64,000 nucleotides of DNA from Ipomoea triloba (taxonomy: Eukaryota > Streptophyta > Magnoliopsida > Solanales > Convolvulaceae), in assembly GCF_003576645.1 (NCBI RefSeq), contig NC_044917.1:12492530-12556529 (forward strand), written 5' to 3'. Position numbers and translations under genes: made by a program. The notes beneath the pieces were generated by a model, which had not been told where the DNA came from, searched no databases, and worked only from the letters and a program-made list of their open reading frames with translations. Shown here piece by piece: positions 44,119 through 54,660 of this stretch. Numbering within the stretch: position 1 is the first letter of the stretch; each line of letters begins with the position of its first letter.

Positions 44119-45180
44119 GGGTCACACTTGTGTGAGACCGTCTCACGGATCTCAATCCGTGAGACGGGTCGGGTCATACAAGTATACGGGTTAACATGTG
44201 CATATCATGTGTCTTTTTATGTTTCTCTCTCTGCATCCAACGTTATTCACTCTTCTCACCCTCTGCATCTCACACCGCGTCTCGCTTCCCTGTCTCTGTC
44301 TCCTCCCATCTCCGCCGCAACGTCAAATTCATAATCCAAAAAACAAATTCAATTAGATTGCATGCAATTTTATGGAAATTCAATTAAATTGCAACAACAA
44401 GGCAATACCCACTGCCACCCCATTTTTATTCTCATAATTTCCTTACTCAACCCAATCAAACTCAACCATTCTCAAACACTTTCATCATCCAATTTTTTCC
44501 ATTCGAGCGGACTATACTGCCATAGTACTCACAATTAAAACAATCCAATCTCAAACAATAATTCAATATTGAATTTTCAAACTAAACTGTACACACTTCT
44601 ATCACATACACTGTATTGCCTCTCAAACAACATCAAAACATACATTCAACTTCAAGCACATTCAAGCCATATAAACCATTGAACCCATCTAATCAAATAA
44701 CCTCCAATTCTAGAAATTATTTAAAGCAACCATTCCAGATTCACAATTTCAGCCACAAAGATCAGAGATCCACTATCTTAGAGCATTATTAAAACCAACA
44801 CCAAACACAGTATTTAGATGAAACTCACCTACTATTAGCATATCTCCACTACCATTCAAGAAGAGCAGCTGCTCATAGCATTTCAGAATTTCATATTAAG
44901 GTTAAATCAACATTGCAGCAGCAACATTAATGCAACAATACTTCAATTCTCAATTTATTCCATTCCATTACCTAGCAGCAGCTGCAAATATTCTACTCCA
45001 TAACACAAATGAATATTTATAACTTTAATTATCAAACACAATACTTTATAGTGCAAAGATACTACTTCAGATTACAAATAAATAATCAGCACTATAACCA
45101 TTAAATCTGATACTTTGTAGTGAAATATTCTACTTCATAACACAAATGAATATTCATAACTTTAATCATCAAACACAATA

Positions 45181-46390
45181 CTTAATAGCACAAATGAATA
45201 CTCAACACTTTAACCATTAAATTGAATACTTTATAGCCTAAAACTTGTACTTTTAAACACAAATGAATAGTCAATACGTTAACCATTAAACCTAATACTT
45301 TATAGCCTAAAACTAGTACTTCATAGCACAAATAAATACTCAACACTTTAACCATTACATTTAATACATTAACCATCAAACACAATACTTAATAGCACAA
45401 ATGTACTACTTCATAACACAAATAAATACTCAACACTTAAAGCATTAAATCTAATACTTTATGGTGCAAATATACTACTTTATTATATCACAAATGAATG
45501 ATCATGACTTTAACCATCAAACACAATACTTAATAGCACAAATATACTACCTAATAGCACAAATGAATACTCAACACTTTAACCATAAAATTGAATACTT
45601 TATAGCCTAAAACTAGTACTTTATAACACAAATGAATGCTCAACACTTTAACCATTAAATCTAATAGTTTATAGTGCAAATATACTACTTCATATCGCAA
45701 ATGAATACTCAACACTTTAATCATTAAGTTTAATACTTTATAGCCTAAAACTAGTACTTTTAAACACAAATAAATAGTCAATACATTAACCATTAAACCT
45801 AATACTTTATAGCCTAAAACTAGTACTTCATAGCACAAATGAATACTCAACACTTTAACCATTACANTAATACTTTATGGTGCAAATATACTACTTTATT
45901 ATATCACAAATGAATGATCATGACTTTAACCATCAAACACAATACTTAATAGCACAAATATACTACCTAATAGCACAAATGAATACTCAACACTTTAACC
46001 ATAAAATTGAATACTTTATAGCCTAAAACTAGTACTTTATAACACAAATGAATGCTCAACACTTTAACCATTAAATCTAATAGTTTATAGTGCAAATATA
46101 CTACTTCATATCGCAAATGAATACTCAACACTTTAATCATTAAGTTTAATACTTTATAGCCTAAAACTAGTACTTTTAAACACAAATAAATAGTCAATAC
46201 ATTAACCATTAAACCTAATACTTTATAGCCTAAAACTAGTACTTCATAGCACAAATGAATACTCAACACTTTAACCATAAAATTGAATACTTTATAGCCT
46301 AAAACTAGGACTTTAAAACACAAATGAATACTCAACACTTTAACCATTACATCTAATACTTTAACCATCAAACACAATACTTAATAACAC
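45181..46390. repeat. 69-bp AT-rich tandem array with an open minus frame
   Basis: Units of about 69 bp (CACAAATGAATACTCAACAC, TTTAACCATTAAA, ACTTTATAGCCTAAAACTAG) repeat many times. On the minus strand they read as 23-residue repeats of the type VLSIHLCYEVLVLGYKVLGL, open for 136 aa (46377-45967) and 103 aa. The frame persists because the unit is a multiple of three. Hydrophobic content and lack of a start context make real coding unlikely. Confidence 0.8.
45452..46278. repeat. ~411-bp duplication across a single N (45867)
   Basis: 45452-45862 and 45868-46278 match at a fixed offset of 416, with the N between them. As at 28651, this looks like an unmerged assembly overlap and inflates the array by about six units. 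Confidence 0.8.
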
Positions 46391-47483
46391 AAATGTACTA
46401 CTTCATGGCACAAATAAATACCCAACACTTAAAGCATTAAATCTAATACTTTATGGTGTCAATGAATAATCATAACTTTAACAATAAAACATAATACTTT
46501 AAGCATTAAATCTAACACTTTTTACCCTAAATTAATACTTCATAGCAAAAAAAGAAAATCAATACTCTCTAATCATCAAATACAATACTTTTTTAGCACA
46601 AATCTAATACTGTGAACATCCAGTGACATATTATTCTTGCTTTGCTGACTATATCTGTTATTTCCACATTTGTCTGATGATGTTGTTGTTTTCGTTTTCT
46701 TTGTTTCAAGTATTGTTTTTCTCTGTAAGACTAAAATTTGGAGTCATATTAAGAATACATAAGATTATTTGTAATCATTGAGCATATATGTGGGTTAAAT
46801 TCAATATGAATTTTTTGGCAAGGGAGAAGTGAACATAGTGCTTCTTTTTCAGAGCATTCCTCAATATAATCTAAATGTAATTAAAGTTGGAATAAGAATT
46901 ACTCAAATTATCACAATAATTATTCACAAGCTTCCAAGCATGTACTCTGGAACAAATTGCAGTTTCTGTTCAAACATAGCTGAGATGAGAGAAATTCTCA
47001 TTTGCCGAGTTGTAATACTTACCGAAGTTGGAGGCTATGACAGAAATGGAGATAGAGGAGATGAGAGGTAGAGAGCTTGAGCGGAGGATTGGAGATGAAA
47101 GGATACGGAGACGCGGATGAGATGGGAGCGGAGGATCGGAGATGTGAGATTGATGAGTGAAATTCTCATTTGCCGAGTTGCAATACTTACCGGAGTTGGA
47201 GGCTACGACAGAAATGGAGGTGGAGGAGATCGATTAGAGGAGGCGGAGAGCTTGAGCAGAGGATTGGAGATGGACGGAGACGGAGAGCTTGAGCGGAGGA
47301 GATAGGAGCGGATGATCGGAGATGCGATCGAGATCGATCTGTAGCATAAATAGAGAGAGAAGCATTGGCTGTAGAGAAATGATGAAGGGAGGGCGTGAGA
47401 TGCACATGTTGACCCATTTAATAAATAACCCGACCCGTCTCACGGATCTCAATCCGTGAGACGGTCTCACACAAGTTTTTGCC

Positions 47484-47850
47484 AAAGGCCAAAATAGGAC
47501 TAACTTAGTTAATCTATACTGATCATTTAGTAAATCTTGTCTAGAAGATCCCTTCTTGATTAACAGATCATATATTTGGCAAAAGTTATCCAATAGATCG
47601 TTTGCTAAATTGATTCCAACAGATCTTGATATATCGTGTGACAGATTCTTTCAATGGACAGATCGCTAGCTTCCTAACAAGCTTGTCAAGCTGCACATCT
47701 ATGAACATGGCTCAACAATTGTGCAAAGCCAACAACATACCTTGTAATTAATAAGTCAAGGTTTTACAATACATGTTTTATCATCTCTTAGTCACGAGAA
47801 TTAGAAGAACTATCTAAGTCAGTGTATGACAAATCCTTTAAGGCCAGAAG
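47484..47850. other. Unassigned sequence with repeated AACAGATC motifs
   Basis: GATCATTTAG, TAACAGATCATATA, CAATAGATCGTTTG, CAACAGATCTTGATA and GGACAGATCGCTAG recur between 47519 and 47668. It may be LTR-derived, since related short motif clusters occur in the LTRs elsewhere. No boundaries. Confidence 0.35.
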
Positions 47851-48065
47851 ATAGCTCAGTTGGTTGGCCAGAAGATATCTCGGTTGGTTTGCCAATAGAT
47901 GTTAGTTTAAGGCATAAGGAATAATGTCTTTTGAGAAAAGGAGTTGTTAGTGTCCCGCTGGGATAACTCAGTTGGTTGGACCGATCACCTTAAAGTCTTG
48001 CTCTAGCGACAGTATGAGATTCGAATCCCACTAGAAATCTGAGTGATCATTGGGAGATCTTAACG
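47850..48065 (+). repeat. tRNA-related SINE-like fragment(s)
   Basis: GGGATAACTCAGTTGGTTGG at 47960-47979 resembles an A-box. GAGATTCGAATCCCACTAG at 48009-48027 matches the B-box (GGTTCGANNCC type) at a fitting distance of about 50 bp. A second A-box-like AGATAGCTCAGTTGGTTGGC lies at 47851. No poly-A tail or TSD was seen. It cannot be a real tRNA: the cloverleaf is not formed. Confidence 0.5.
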
Positions 48066-48439
48066 GATCATAAGAAATGAAGACCCATTATGAGCATAAT
48101 GTACATGCAATGGTGAAAACTTGGGAATTGATGGGACGACTCACGTGTGTGTCTGTGTGTGTATAAGAACGTGCAAACAAGTACGAGTATACACAATCTA
48201 CTCTCAGGCATGTTCAAGTGGTTTGAATTAATAAAAATTATTAATAATTAAGGAAATAAAGATAAAGATAAAGTATAAAGCTTAAGGAGACAAAAGTTTT
48301 ACATTAATAGCTCGTGTAATGTGATAACAAATTAGAAGATGATGTCTTAACAAGATAATAGAAGAATTTTATACTAATTAAGTTTGTCCAAAAATAGCCT
48401 TCGAGAAAAGGGTGGGTGGTTATCACCCTTTGACTATGT

Positions 48440-48604
48440 ACGCTTGCTTCACCTACTTTCGGCCCCAAGGCGGAGCACCAAGCTCGGTCTCGGTCAATTA
48501 AGGCTGAGCGTTGGGCTAGGCCTTGGGGCCTTGAGGTTGAGCACAATGCTCGGCCTCGAGACCATGAGGCCGACTGTGGGGCCTTGTTCCCCCCCCCCCC
48601 CCCC
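48440..48604. repeat. GC-rich GGCC/GAGC repeats ending in a C16 run
   Basis: Variants of CTTGGGGCC and GAGCACAAGCTCGG-like motifs (GGAGCACCAAGCTCGG, GAGCACAATGCTCGG) lead into 16 consecutive C residues directly before the gap. The abrupt end suggests sequencing failure in a GC-rich repeat. Confidence 0.6.
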
Positions 48605-49113
48605 NNNNNNNNNNNNNNNNNNNNNNNNNNNNNNNNNNNNNNNNNNNNNNNNNNNNNNNNNNNNNNNNNNNNNNNNNNNNNNNNNNNNNNNNNNNNNNNN
48701 NNNNNNNNNNNNNNNNNNNNNNNNNNNNNNNNNNNNNNNNNNNNNNNNNNNNNNNNNNNNNNNNNNNNNNNNNNNNNNNNNNNNNNNNNNNNNNNNNNNN
48801 NNNNNNNNNNNNNNNNNNNNNNNNNNNNNNNNNNNNNNNNNNNNNNNNNNNNNNNNNNNNNNNNNNNNNNNNNNNNNNNNNNNNNNNNNNNNNNNNNNNN
48901 NNNNNNNNNNNNNNNNNNNNNNNNNNNNNNNNNNNNNNNNNNNNNNNNNNNNNNNNNNNNNNNNNNNNNNNNNNNNNNNNNNNNNNNNNNNNNNNNNNNN
49001 NNNNNNNNNNNNNNNNNNNNNNNNNNNNNNNNNNNNNNNNNNNNNNNNNNNNNNNNNNNNNNNNNNNNNNNNNNNNNNNNNNNNNNNNNNNNNNNNNNNN
49101 NNNNNNNNNNNNN
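48605..49113. other. Assembly gap (509 N)
   Basis: All bases are N. The long open frames reported through it are artefacts. Confidence 1.
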
Positions 49114-49680
49114 TTTAAAAAAAAAAAAAAAACAGTGACATTATGGTAAGTTTGTGTAAGTTTTTTTTTTTTTTTTCTTTCGGTGCATTTTTTTTTTTCA
49201 TTCTTCCAGTGCACATTTTTTCTTTTTTCGACTGCATATTTTTGTTCCTTTTAAGCACCCAGTTTCTTCCTTCAAGTTCACATCGTGCACTGCACAATTT
49301 TGGACTAGTGCAAACTTCGCGAACACATTCTATTTTACGTTTTCATTCGCCTCATGCAAAGCTAGCTCGTATATAATTTGTGTTGATGATCCCGTATTGG
49401 TCTTCCAATTAGTTTTATTGCTCGTTGAATCACAAACACGAGTTGGAGTATTACTATCTAAGCAATACATTAAGCATTACTAATTTGAGTTAAATATTGC
49501 ATTGCTCATTTATGATTTGCATTGAAGATCTTGTATTAAATTTAGTCTTTTCAGTAATTGCTTTACATCTTTGTGTCTTACAGTGTACATAGTTGTGCTT
49601 TCCAGTGCACATTTTTTAAGCTTGCAGGTGTCAAAATTTTTTTTTTTTTTTTAAATAGCAGTTGATCTTGACTAAATAAA
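49114..49680. other. Unassigned sequence after the gap
   Basis: T-rich, with CAGTGCACATTTTTT-like motifs repeated (49206, 49597). No gene recognised. Confidence 0.4.
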
Positions 49681-49689
49681 CGGCTAAGA

Positions 49690-50013
49690 TTTATCCATAT
49701 TTTTCACCAGAGAGCTCCTTCGCCAAATATAGTGACAGATCAAAAATCCGTCACTAAATTGTAACAATTACAATTTTTGGAGTTAACATGCGAATGATCC
49801 GTCACTAATTCGTCACTGTATTTTTTGCTAAAATTTGCCGCTAATATTAGCTATGTATTTAACGAAGGAAATATTCCGTCGCAATATCTATCGAAAAACC
49901 CCTTGCTAATCCATCGCTAAATATCCATTTACTCAAAAAATTAAAATTTGTCGCTAAAATATCGCTATTCCGTCGTTAAATCCGTACTATATAGGCTTTT
50001 TTTAAAGTGATAT
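49690..50013. mobile_element. Possible CACTA-type element end
   Basis: Many TCCGTCGCTAA / CCGTCACTAA / TCGCTAAAT motifs in 320 bp lead up to GGCTTTTTTTAAAGTG at 49996-50011. The reverse complement, CACTTTAAAAAAAGCC, resembles a CACTA terminus. The subterminal repeats fit, but no partner end or 3-bp TSD was found. Confidence 0.4.
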
Positions 50014-50806
50014 ATTTTCAAAACTACAAATATCATTTTCCTACTCATTTTGATACTTTTAGCTTCAAAAGTAACCACTTGCGTGTATTGCCTTTACTAT
50101 GGAGAGTTTATCTCCACTAATAATGTCATCAATTTATTTTTATAAAGAGATTAATAAGACAGCAACTTTTATTCAGTGATTAAAAGTGAATGATAATTTA
50201 GTGTTTAGTTTTTGTTTTATTGTGTCAAGTTAATCAACATTCGTCTGTTTTCAAAAAAAATCAACATTCGTCTATCTTTCATGAATTTTATTTAAATGTA
50301 ACGAAATTAAGATAACAAATAAGAAGTTGTTTCAAAAAAATTAATAAAAAAAAAAAAGGAAGTTAAAAAGGTGGATTACTTTTGTATAATTAAATTAATT
50401 AAAGGTTACAGTTGACCATTTGTACATTTAAAAGTTAAAACCATAAAAAAAACATTAAAATAAATAGAAGATTGGAATATATTTTTCCTCTCTCGAATTT
50501 GTTAAATTTACACAATTAAACCACTAAATAGTAACACGTACAACCACCAACTCTCGAAGGAAGTTGCAAAAGTTTCAAAGTTCAAAGGATTCAACCAGAT
50601 CTGGTCCTCTGGATAAAGAGGTGGTTTGATTTTAGTAGATCCCTAAAATAAAGTTTTCAAGAAGATGTGTACTGTTGTTTCCCTTGTCTTGTGTGTTCTG
50701 TATTTGTTTGTGTTTTTCTTTCTGTTTCTCTCGTTTTTGTGACGAGTTTGTTTTCCTCTCGTTTCTTTTGATGAGTTTTTTTCTTCATAAGTGCGAATCA
50801 TAAAAG
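50014..50806. other. Unassigned sequence
   Basis: AT-rich at first; T-rich with TTTCTCTCGTTTTTGTGACG just before the LINE remnant. No feature supported. Confidence 0.4.
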
Positions 50807-51200
50807 TTGGTCATGGCGTATGTGAACCTCATCCTGGGTGACAAAGATGACAACGAAAAAGAGCATCTGCAGTTCAGATCAATGGATGTATTGTCAATGA
50901 ATGTAAGGTTGAAAGCAAATACTCAGGTGGTGTGCAAGACTTTCCAACTGAAGTCAATCTTGACTACGTTTGATCAATCCTTCAATGATATTAAAGAAGC
51001 GTTAAGTTCATCAAACGGATTTAGCTTCAAATTTGTGAAACAGTCTGTGAATCAAGTTTTTTAATTTGTAACATTGCTAGGGAAATTGTTTCTATGTCTG
51101 ACGGTAAGGAATGGTATACCGTTCCATTGATCCTATTTGTAATTGTTTCAGGTTATGATTAAATGAATGAGTTTCTTTACTTTAAAAAAAAATAAAAAAT
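50807..51200 (+). pseudogene. LINE-type RNase H domain end with poly-A tail
   Basis: An 85-aa frame (50807-51064) ends QSFNDIKEALSSSNGFSFKF and VKQSVNQV. A one-base shift then gives CNIAREIVSMSDGKEWYTVP and LILFVIVSGYD with a stop. This is the usual end of the RNase H-like domain in plant non-LTR elements (FxFVxRxANxxAHxxAR..S..W..xPPxxL). It is followed by ATGAATGAGTTTCTTTAC and an A-rich tail at 51182-51200, as expected for a 5'-truncated LINE insertion. The first part of the frame is not recognisable as RNase H and may be altered. Confidence 0.7.
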
Positions 51201-51557
51201 AGTAACATGTGCATGTGTACCATGGAACAATCAAATATTGTGTGATTGTCTTATTTTGCCACTAAACATACAAGTCTTTCATTAACTAATGATATTTTTT
51301 TAACTAATGATATTTTTTTATGCTTAGCTTGTTTGGAAACCAGAAAAATGATTTATTTCTCAAAAATATTTTCCTTTCCAGTGTTTAATTGCATTTTAAA
51401 AAACTGTCTTGATGTGTTCGGTTTATTTTTCAAAAAATAGCAGAATTGTATAATTAAACATCAGTTTCAAAAAAAATCAATGTTATTTATATATAAAAAA
51501 AAAATAAAACCAACAATAATTTTTCATTTAAAAAAAAAACAGAAGCCGACTTCGAAC

Positions 51558-51736
51558 TAGGGGTGTAAACAAATCAAATAATTTTGATTCGATTCGTGAT
51601 TCGAATTCGAATAGTTATATTCGAATTCTAATATTTTGAATACGAATCCGAATTCGAATACACATTTTGATTCGAATGTTATTCAAATCCAAATACAAAT
51701 CAGGATAGATTCGATTCGAATAGTATTCGAATATTC

Positions 51737-51778
<42 letters not shown>

Positions 51779-52110
51779 AAACTAAATTAGTAAAGGCATA
51801 AATCCTAGGCTAAAATAAAAGTGAGAGCAGCCGCTTCAGTGCTTCACCCTTCAGTCTTCTCAATAATCGAAATTTTTGTTATATTTTATCTTAATTTATT
51901 AAAAAATTTAGAAAAAAAATTAAGATAGTCATTTCGAATTCGAATATTCGAGTCGAATCGAATATATTCGAATGAATTGGTCGAATCGAATACGAATCGG
52001 AATTTAGGATTCGAACACTAAACGAATTCGAATTCGAGTACTCATCAAAATAATCGAATTCGAATCGAATACTGAAGTATTTGACTCGATTCGATTCGTT
52101 TACACCCCTA
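51558..52110. mobile_element. hAT MITE rich in ATTCGAAT
   Basis: Ends TAGGGGTGTAAACAAATC and GATTCGTTTACACCCCTA, flanked by the perfect 8-bp TSD CTTCGAAC (51550-51557 and 52111-52118), typical of hAT elements. The subterminal regions consist largely of the palindrome ATTCGAAT and relatives, repeated more than a dozen times on each side of a (TA)n core (51737-51775). Confidence 0.9.
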
Positions 52111-52332
52111 CTTCGAACTGGTTTTCGTTGGAAACTAATTTTTTCTGGTTTCGTCCAGAGATGGAGAAGTTTGTGGTGGAAAATGACTTCTCCTAAAATG
52201 ACTTCTGGAAAATGAGTCATTTTCCAAAAAAAAAAAAAAAAAATCCTTTCTAGTGATTGGTTGCATTCCAAAAAATTGTCTTGGTGTGTTGGTTCATTTT
52301 CTAGAAAATAAGCATAATTATTTTTAATTTTA

Positions 52333-53006
52333 GGATGTGTTTGGAAACCCGGAAAATGATTTCCGGAAATCATTTTCCAGGTTTTTCGTGTTTGGGAGTG
52401 CTTGGAAAACCCAGTCAACGGAAAATGATTTCCGTTGACTGGGGAAAATAACACCATTTTGGCGGAAAACGACTTCCGCCCAAAATGAGCGGAAGTCATT
52501 TTCCGCTCTCCCTTGCTCCCGTGCTAGGGACGGCCGGTCGTCCCTCTCTTCGTGCTAGGGACGGCCAGCCGTCCGTCCCTTCGTTCCAGCGGACTGGTTT
52601 CCGCCGAAAACCAGTCCGCCGGAGCTGTGGTTTCCGACCAGAGCAGATCTGCTCTGGTTCCAGCGGAAACCAGAGCATTTTTGCTCTGATTTCCGCTGGC
52701 AGAAACCAGAGCATTCGCTGCTCTGGTTTCTACCGGCGGAAACCAGAGCGACGCTCTTTTTTTTTCCTTTTCTTTTCTTTTCTTTTCTTTTTATATAAAT
52801 ATTATTATTTTATATCTTTTTGTATTTTAAATACAATAAAAAAAATTTATATAATTACATTCTACTCATTTTCCACTCATTTTCTAGAAAATGAACCAAA
52901 CACACCAGAACAGTTTTCCAAGATGCAACCAAACACAGAAAATCAAACAGTTTTCGGAAAATGACTCATTTTCCAGAAATCATTTTCCTGCTTTCCAAAC
53001 ACACCC
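52333..53006. mobile_element. Inner PIF/Harbinger MITE
   Basis: Ends GGATGTGTTTGGAAACCCGG and CTGCTTTCCAAACACACCC, with TTA TSDs (52330-52332 and 53007-53009). GGAAAATGATTTCCG-type inverted repeats lie at both ends. The middle (52500-52760) is GC-rich, with four GGAAACCAGAGCA-type units and a perfect 22-bp palindrome centred on AGATCT at about 52647. Confidence 0.85.
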
Positions 53007-53027
53007 TTAAATATTTAAAATATACAA

Positions 53028-53135
53028 TGGTGGTGGTGGTGGCAGTGGAGGTGGAGGCGGAGGAGGTGGTGGGGTGGATGGGTGGGTGGTGGGTGGGGTG
53101 GTGCTAGTGGCGGCGACGACGGCGAGAGGTGATCG
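53028..53135. repeat. GGT/GGA-rich simple repeat
   Basis: TGGTGGTGGTGGCAGTGGAG followed by GGAGG, GGTGGG and GGCGACGACGGCGAG. Low complexity, inside the outer MITE. Confidence 0.85.
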
Positions 53136-53339
53136 GTTGCTCCAATGCTGCAAACAGAAAATGATTTTTCCTTTAAAAAAAAAAAAAGAAAAGGAGGAAG
53201 TCATTTTCCTGAAAATGTTAACTATTTTCCATTGACCAACTCATTGTTTTTCATTGACTTTAAATTTTACTTGTTGCCAAACACTGGAAACCCGAAAAAT
53301 GATTTTCATTTTCCAGATTTCCAAACACACCCTTAGTGA

Positions 53340-53834
53340 ATTCGCAATTCTAATTTACCATAACTCAAAAAAAAATGGCATTTTTGTCTAGATGGAGAGG
53401 AGGGAGCACAATTTTCTCTCTAGATTGACTTGGATGCAGTGCTCTTCTTTTTTTTTTTTTCCTTTTCAATTTCTTTTATTATAATAATTAAATTAGGTTT
53501 TTAGAATTAGTTTGACATGCATGATACGCTAGTTCCATAATTTTTTTTTTTTTTAAACACTTCATATGTCATATGGTGTGCAAAATTGTGGGTTACTAGA
53601 ATGGTATGTTTACCGGCAAAATAAGACAATTACACAAATATTTTTTTTAATATTTGAATTATTGCATATATTTTTTAAATTTAATAGCTCAACTATAAAA
53701 TTTTGATAATTTTATTGGCTTATTTAACATTTTTTTTTCTTATTTTTTAAATATGTTAAACTTAATTATTCTCTTATTACTTGCTAGATTATAATATATA
53801 TTAAATTATTCAATCAAAACGCTGGAGTGTAGAT
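53340..53834. other. Intergenic, AT-rich
   Basis: Poly-T runs near 53448 and 53540. No feature recognised. Confidence 0.5.
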
Positions 53835-54660
53835 GCCCCAGGAGCCCTACTACAAGTTCCTCTCACTTGTTCTTCGCAGCCGAGTTCGGCCCAATCTGTC
53901 TTCCTCGAGCAGGTTCCTTACTCTCATCGGTGGATCCTTGAGATCTCTACAAGTACCCACATTGTTTCTTGCCATTTTGGCAATAATACCATCCACTACC
54001 ATGTTTTGTTCATGTAAAATATGTAGCACTTTTATGTTCCAAGCTTTGTCTAACTAACTCTGGCAATCCCCAATAAGCTTCCGTATGTGGCCTCTCGGGA
54101 TGGATAGGTCATTGATCCAATTAGTAACTTCTTCCGAGTCACTTTTGACAACCAAGTTCCGAACACCTCTATTCCAAGCACTGTTGCAAAAATCCTCGCC
54201 TAGGCTGCCTAAGCGCTAGGCGCTCCTAGACCGAGGCGAATTGCTCCTTAGGCGTCCGCTAGGTGGCCGGCCGCCTAGCGCCTAACTCGGCCGACTGAGC
54301 CGAGTTGTCGGCCGACTAAGCCGAATTTGACCAAGTTAACTCGGTCAACTCAGTAGAGTTAGCCGAGTTAACTCGAGCGAGTCGGCCTTATTAATTTTAT
54401 TATTATATTTATATATATTTAAATTTATTTATTTATATAAGAGAAGTAATAGCTATATATATAATATATACAATATAATATATGACATACACCACACACA
54501 TGAATTATTTTTTTGTTTTTATAGGTCGCCGCCTAGAATCGCCTAGGTACCGCCTAGACCGCTTAGGCGCTAGGCGCTAGTCTACCGCCCGACTAGCGCC
54601 TAGCGCCTATTGCAACCATGATTCCAAGCCCATTCGTTAAAGCTTAATTGATACGACTAG
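53835..54660 (-). pseudogene. LINE RNase H domain remnant, interrupted by a Mutator-type MITE
   Basis: On the minus strand, from 54650 and continuing across the insertion: NEWAWNRGVRNLVVKSDSEE, VTNWIND, HIRKLIGDCQS, then (after a stop) LDKAWNIKVLHILHEQNMVV, DGIIAKMARNN, PPMRVRNLLEEDRLG and a stop. This is the RNase H-like domain of plant L1-type elements (AWxxGxRxLxVESDS..., HxxREANxVADxLAKxG, PPxxLxxLLxxD). The stop and changed residues mark it as dead. It is on the opposite strand to the LINE piece at 50807. Confidence 0.75.
54180..54620. mobile_element. Mutator-type MITE rich in GCGCCTAGGCG motifs
   Basis: Flanked by ATTCCAAGC on both sides (54171-54179 and 54621-54629), a perfect 9-bp TSD. 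The ends are CTGTTGCAAAAATCC and GCCTATTGCAACCATG. Both sides carry GCCTAGGC, GCGCTAGGCGCT and CGCCTAGCGCCTA palindromic units around an AT-rich core, plus AACTCGG / GCCGAGTT repeats on the left. It interrupts the LINE RNase H frame, which confirms the boundaries. Confidence 0.85.

Larger units (their letters stand above)
44119..47483. mobile_element. Mutator-type element with ACTTGTGTGAGACCGTCTCAC ends
   Basis: Left end GGGTCACACTTGTGTGAGAC, right end GTCTCACACAAGTTTTTGCC. Just inside each end lies a hairpin (CGTCTCACGGATC..GATC/CCGTGAGACG). It is flanked by AAAGGCCAA on both sides (44110-44118 and 47484-47492), a 9-bp TSD. The 3.37-kb interior has no transposase. It holds an AT-rich left part, the 69-bp tandem array and a GA-rich right part with a duplicated block (TTCTCATTTGCCGAGTTG at 46996 and 47163). 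Shorter relatives lie at 62471-62923 and 63816 onward. Confidence 0.85.
51327..53332. mobile_element. Outer PIF/Harbinger MITE containing two later insertions
   Basis: Left end GCTTGTTTGGAAACCAGAAA, right end GATTTCCAAACACACCC, flanked by TTA on both sides (51324-51326 and 53333-53335). The body is interrupted by a hAT element (51558-52110) and by a second, related Harbinger MITE (52333-53006). The right part carries a G/T-rich GGTGGTGG run (53028-53103). Confidence 0.65.

Noticed and set aside
45551..46377. 103- and 136-aa minus-strand repeat proteins
   Set aside because: The 69-bp array stays open by unit length. There is no start context, and the element is otherwise non-coding.
47951..48030. 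A possible tRNA gene
   Set aside because: Box A- and B-like sequences are present, but no acceptor stem or anticodon arm can be paired; more like a SINE fragment.
48384..49214. Long open frames of 184-244 aa on both strands
   Set aside because: They run through the 509-base N gap; almost all residues are undefined.
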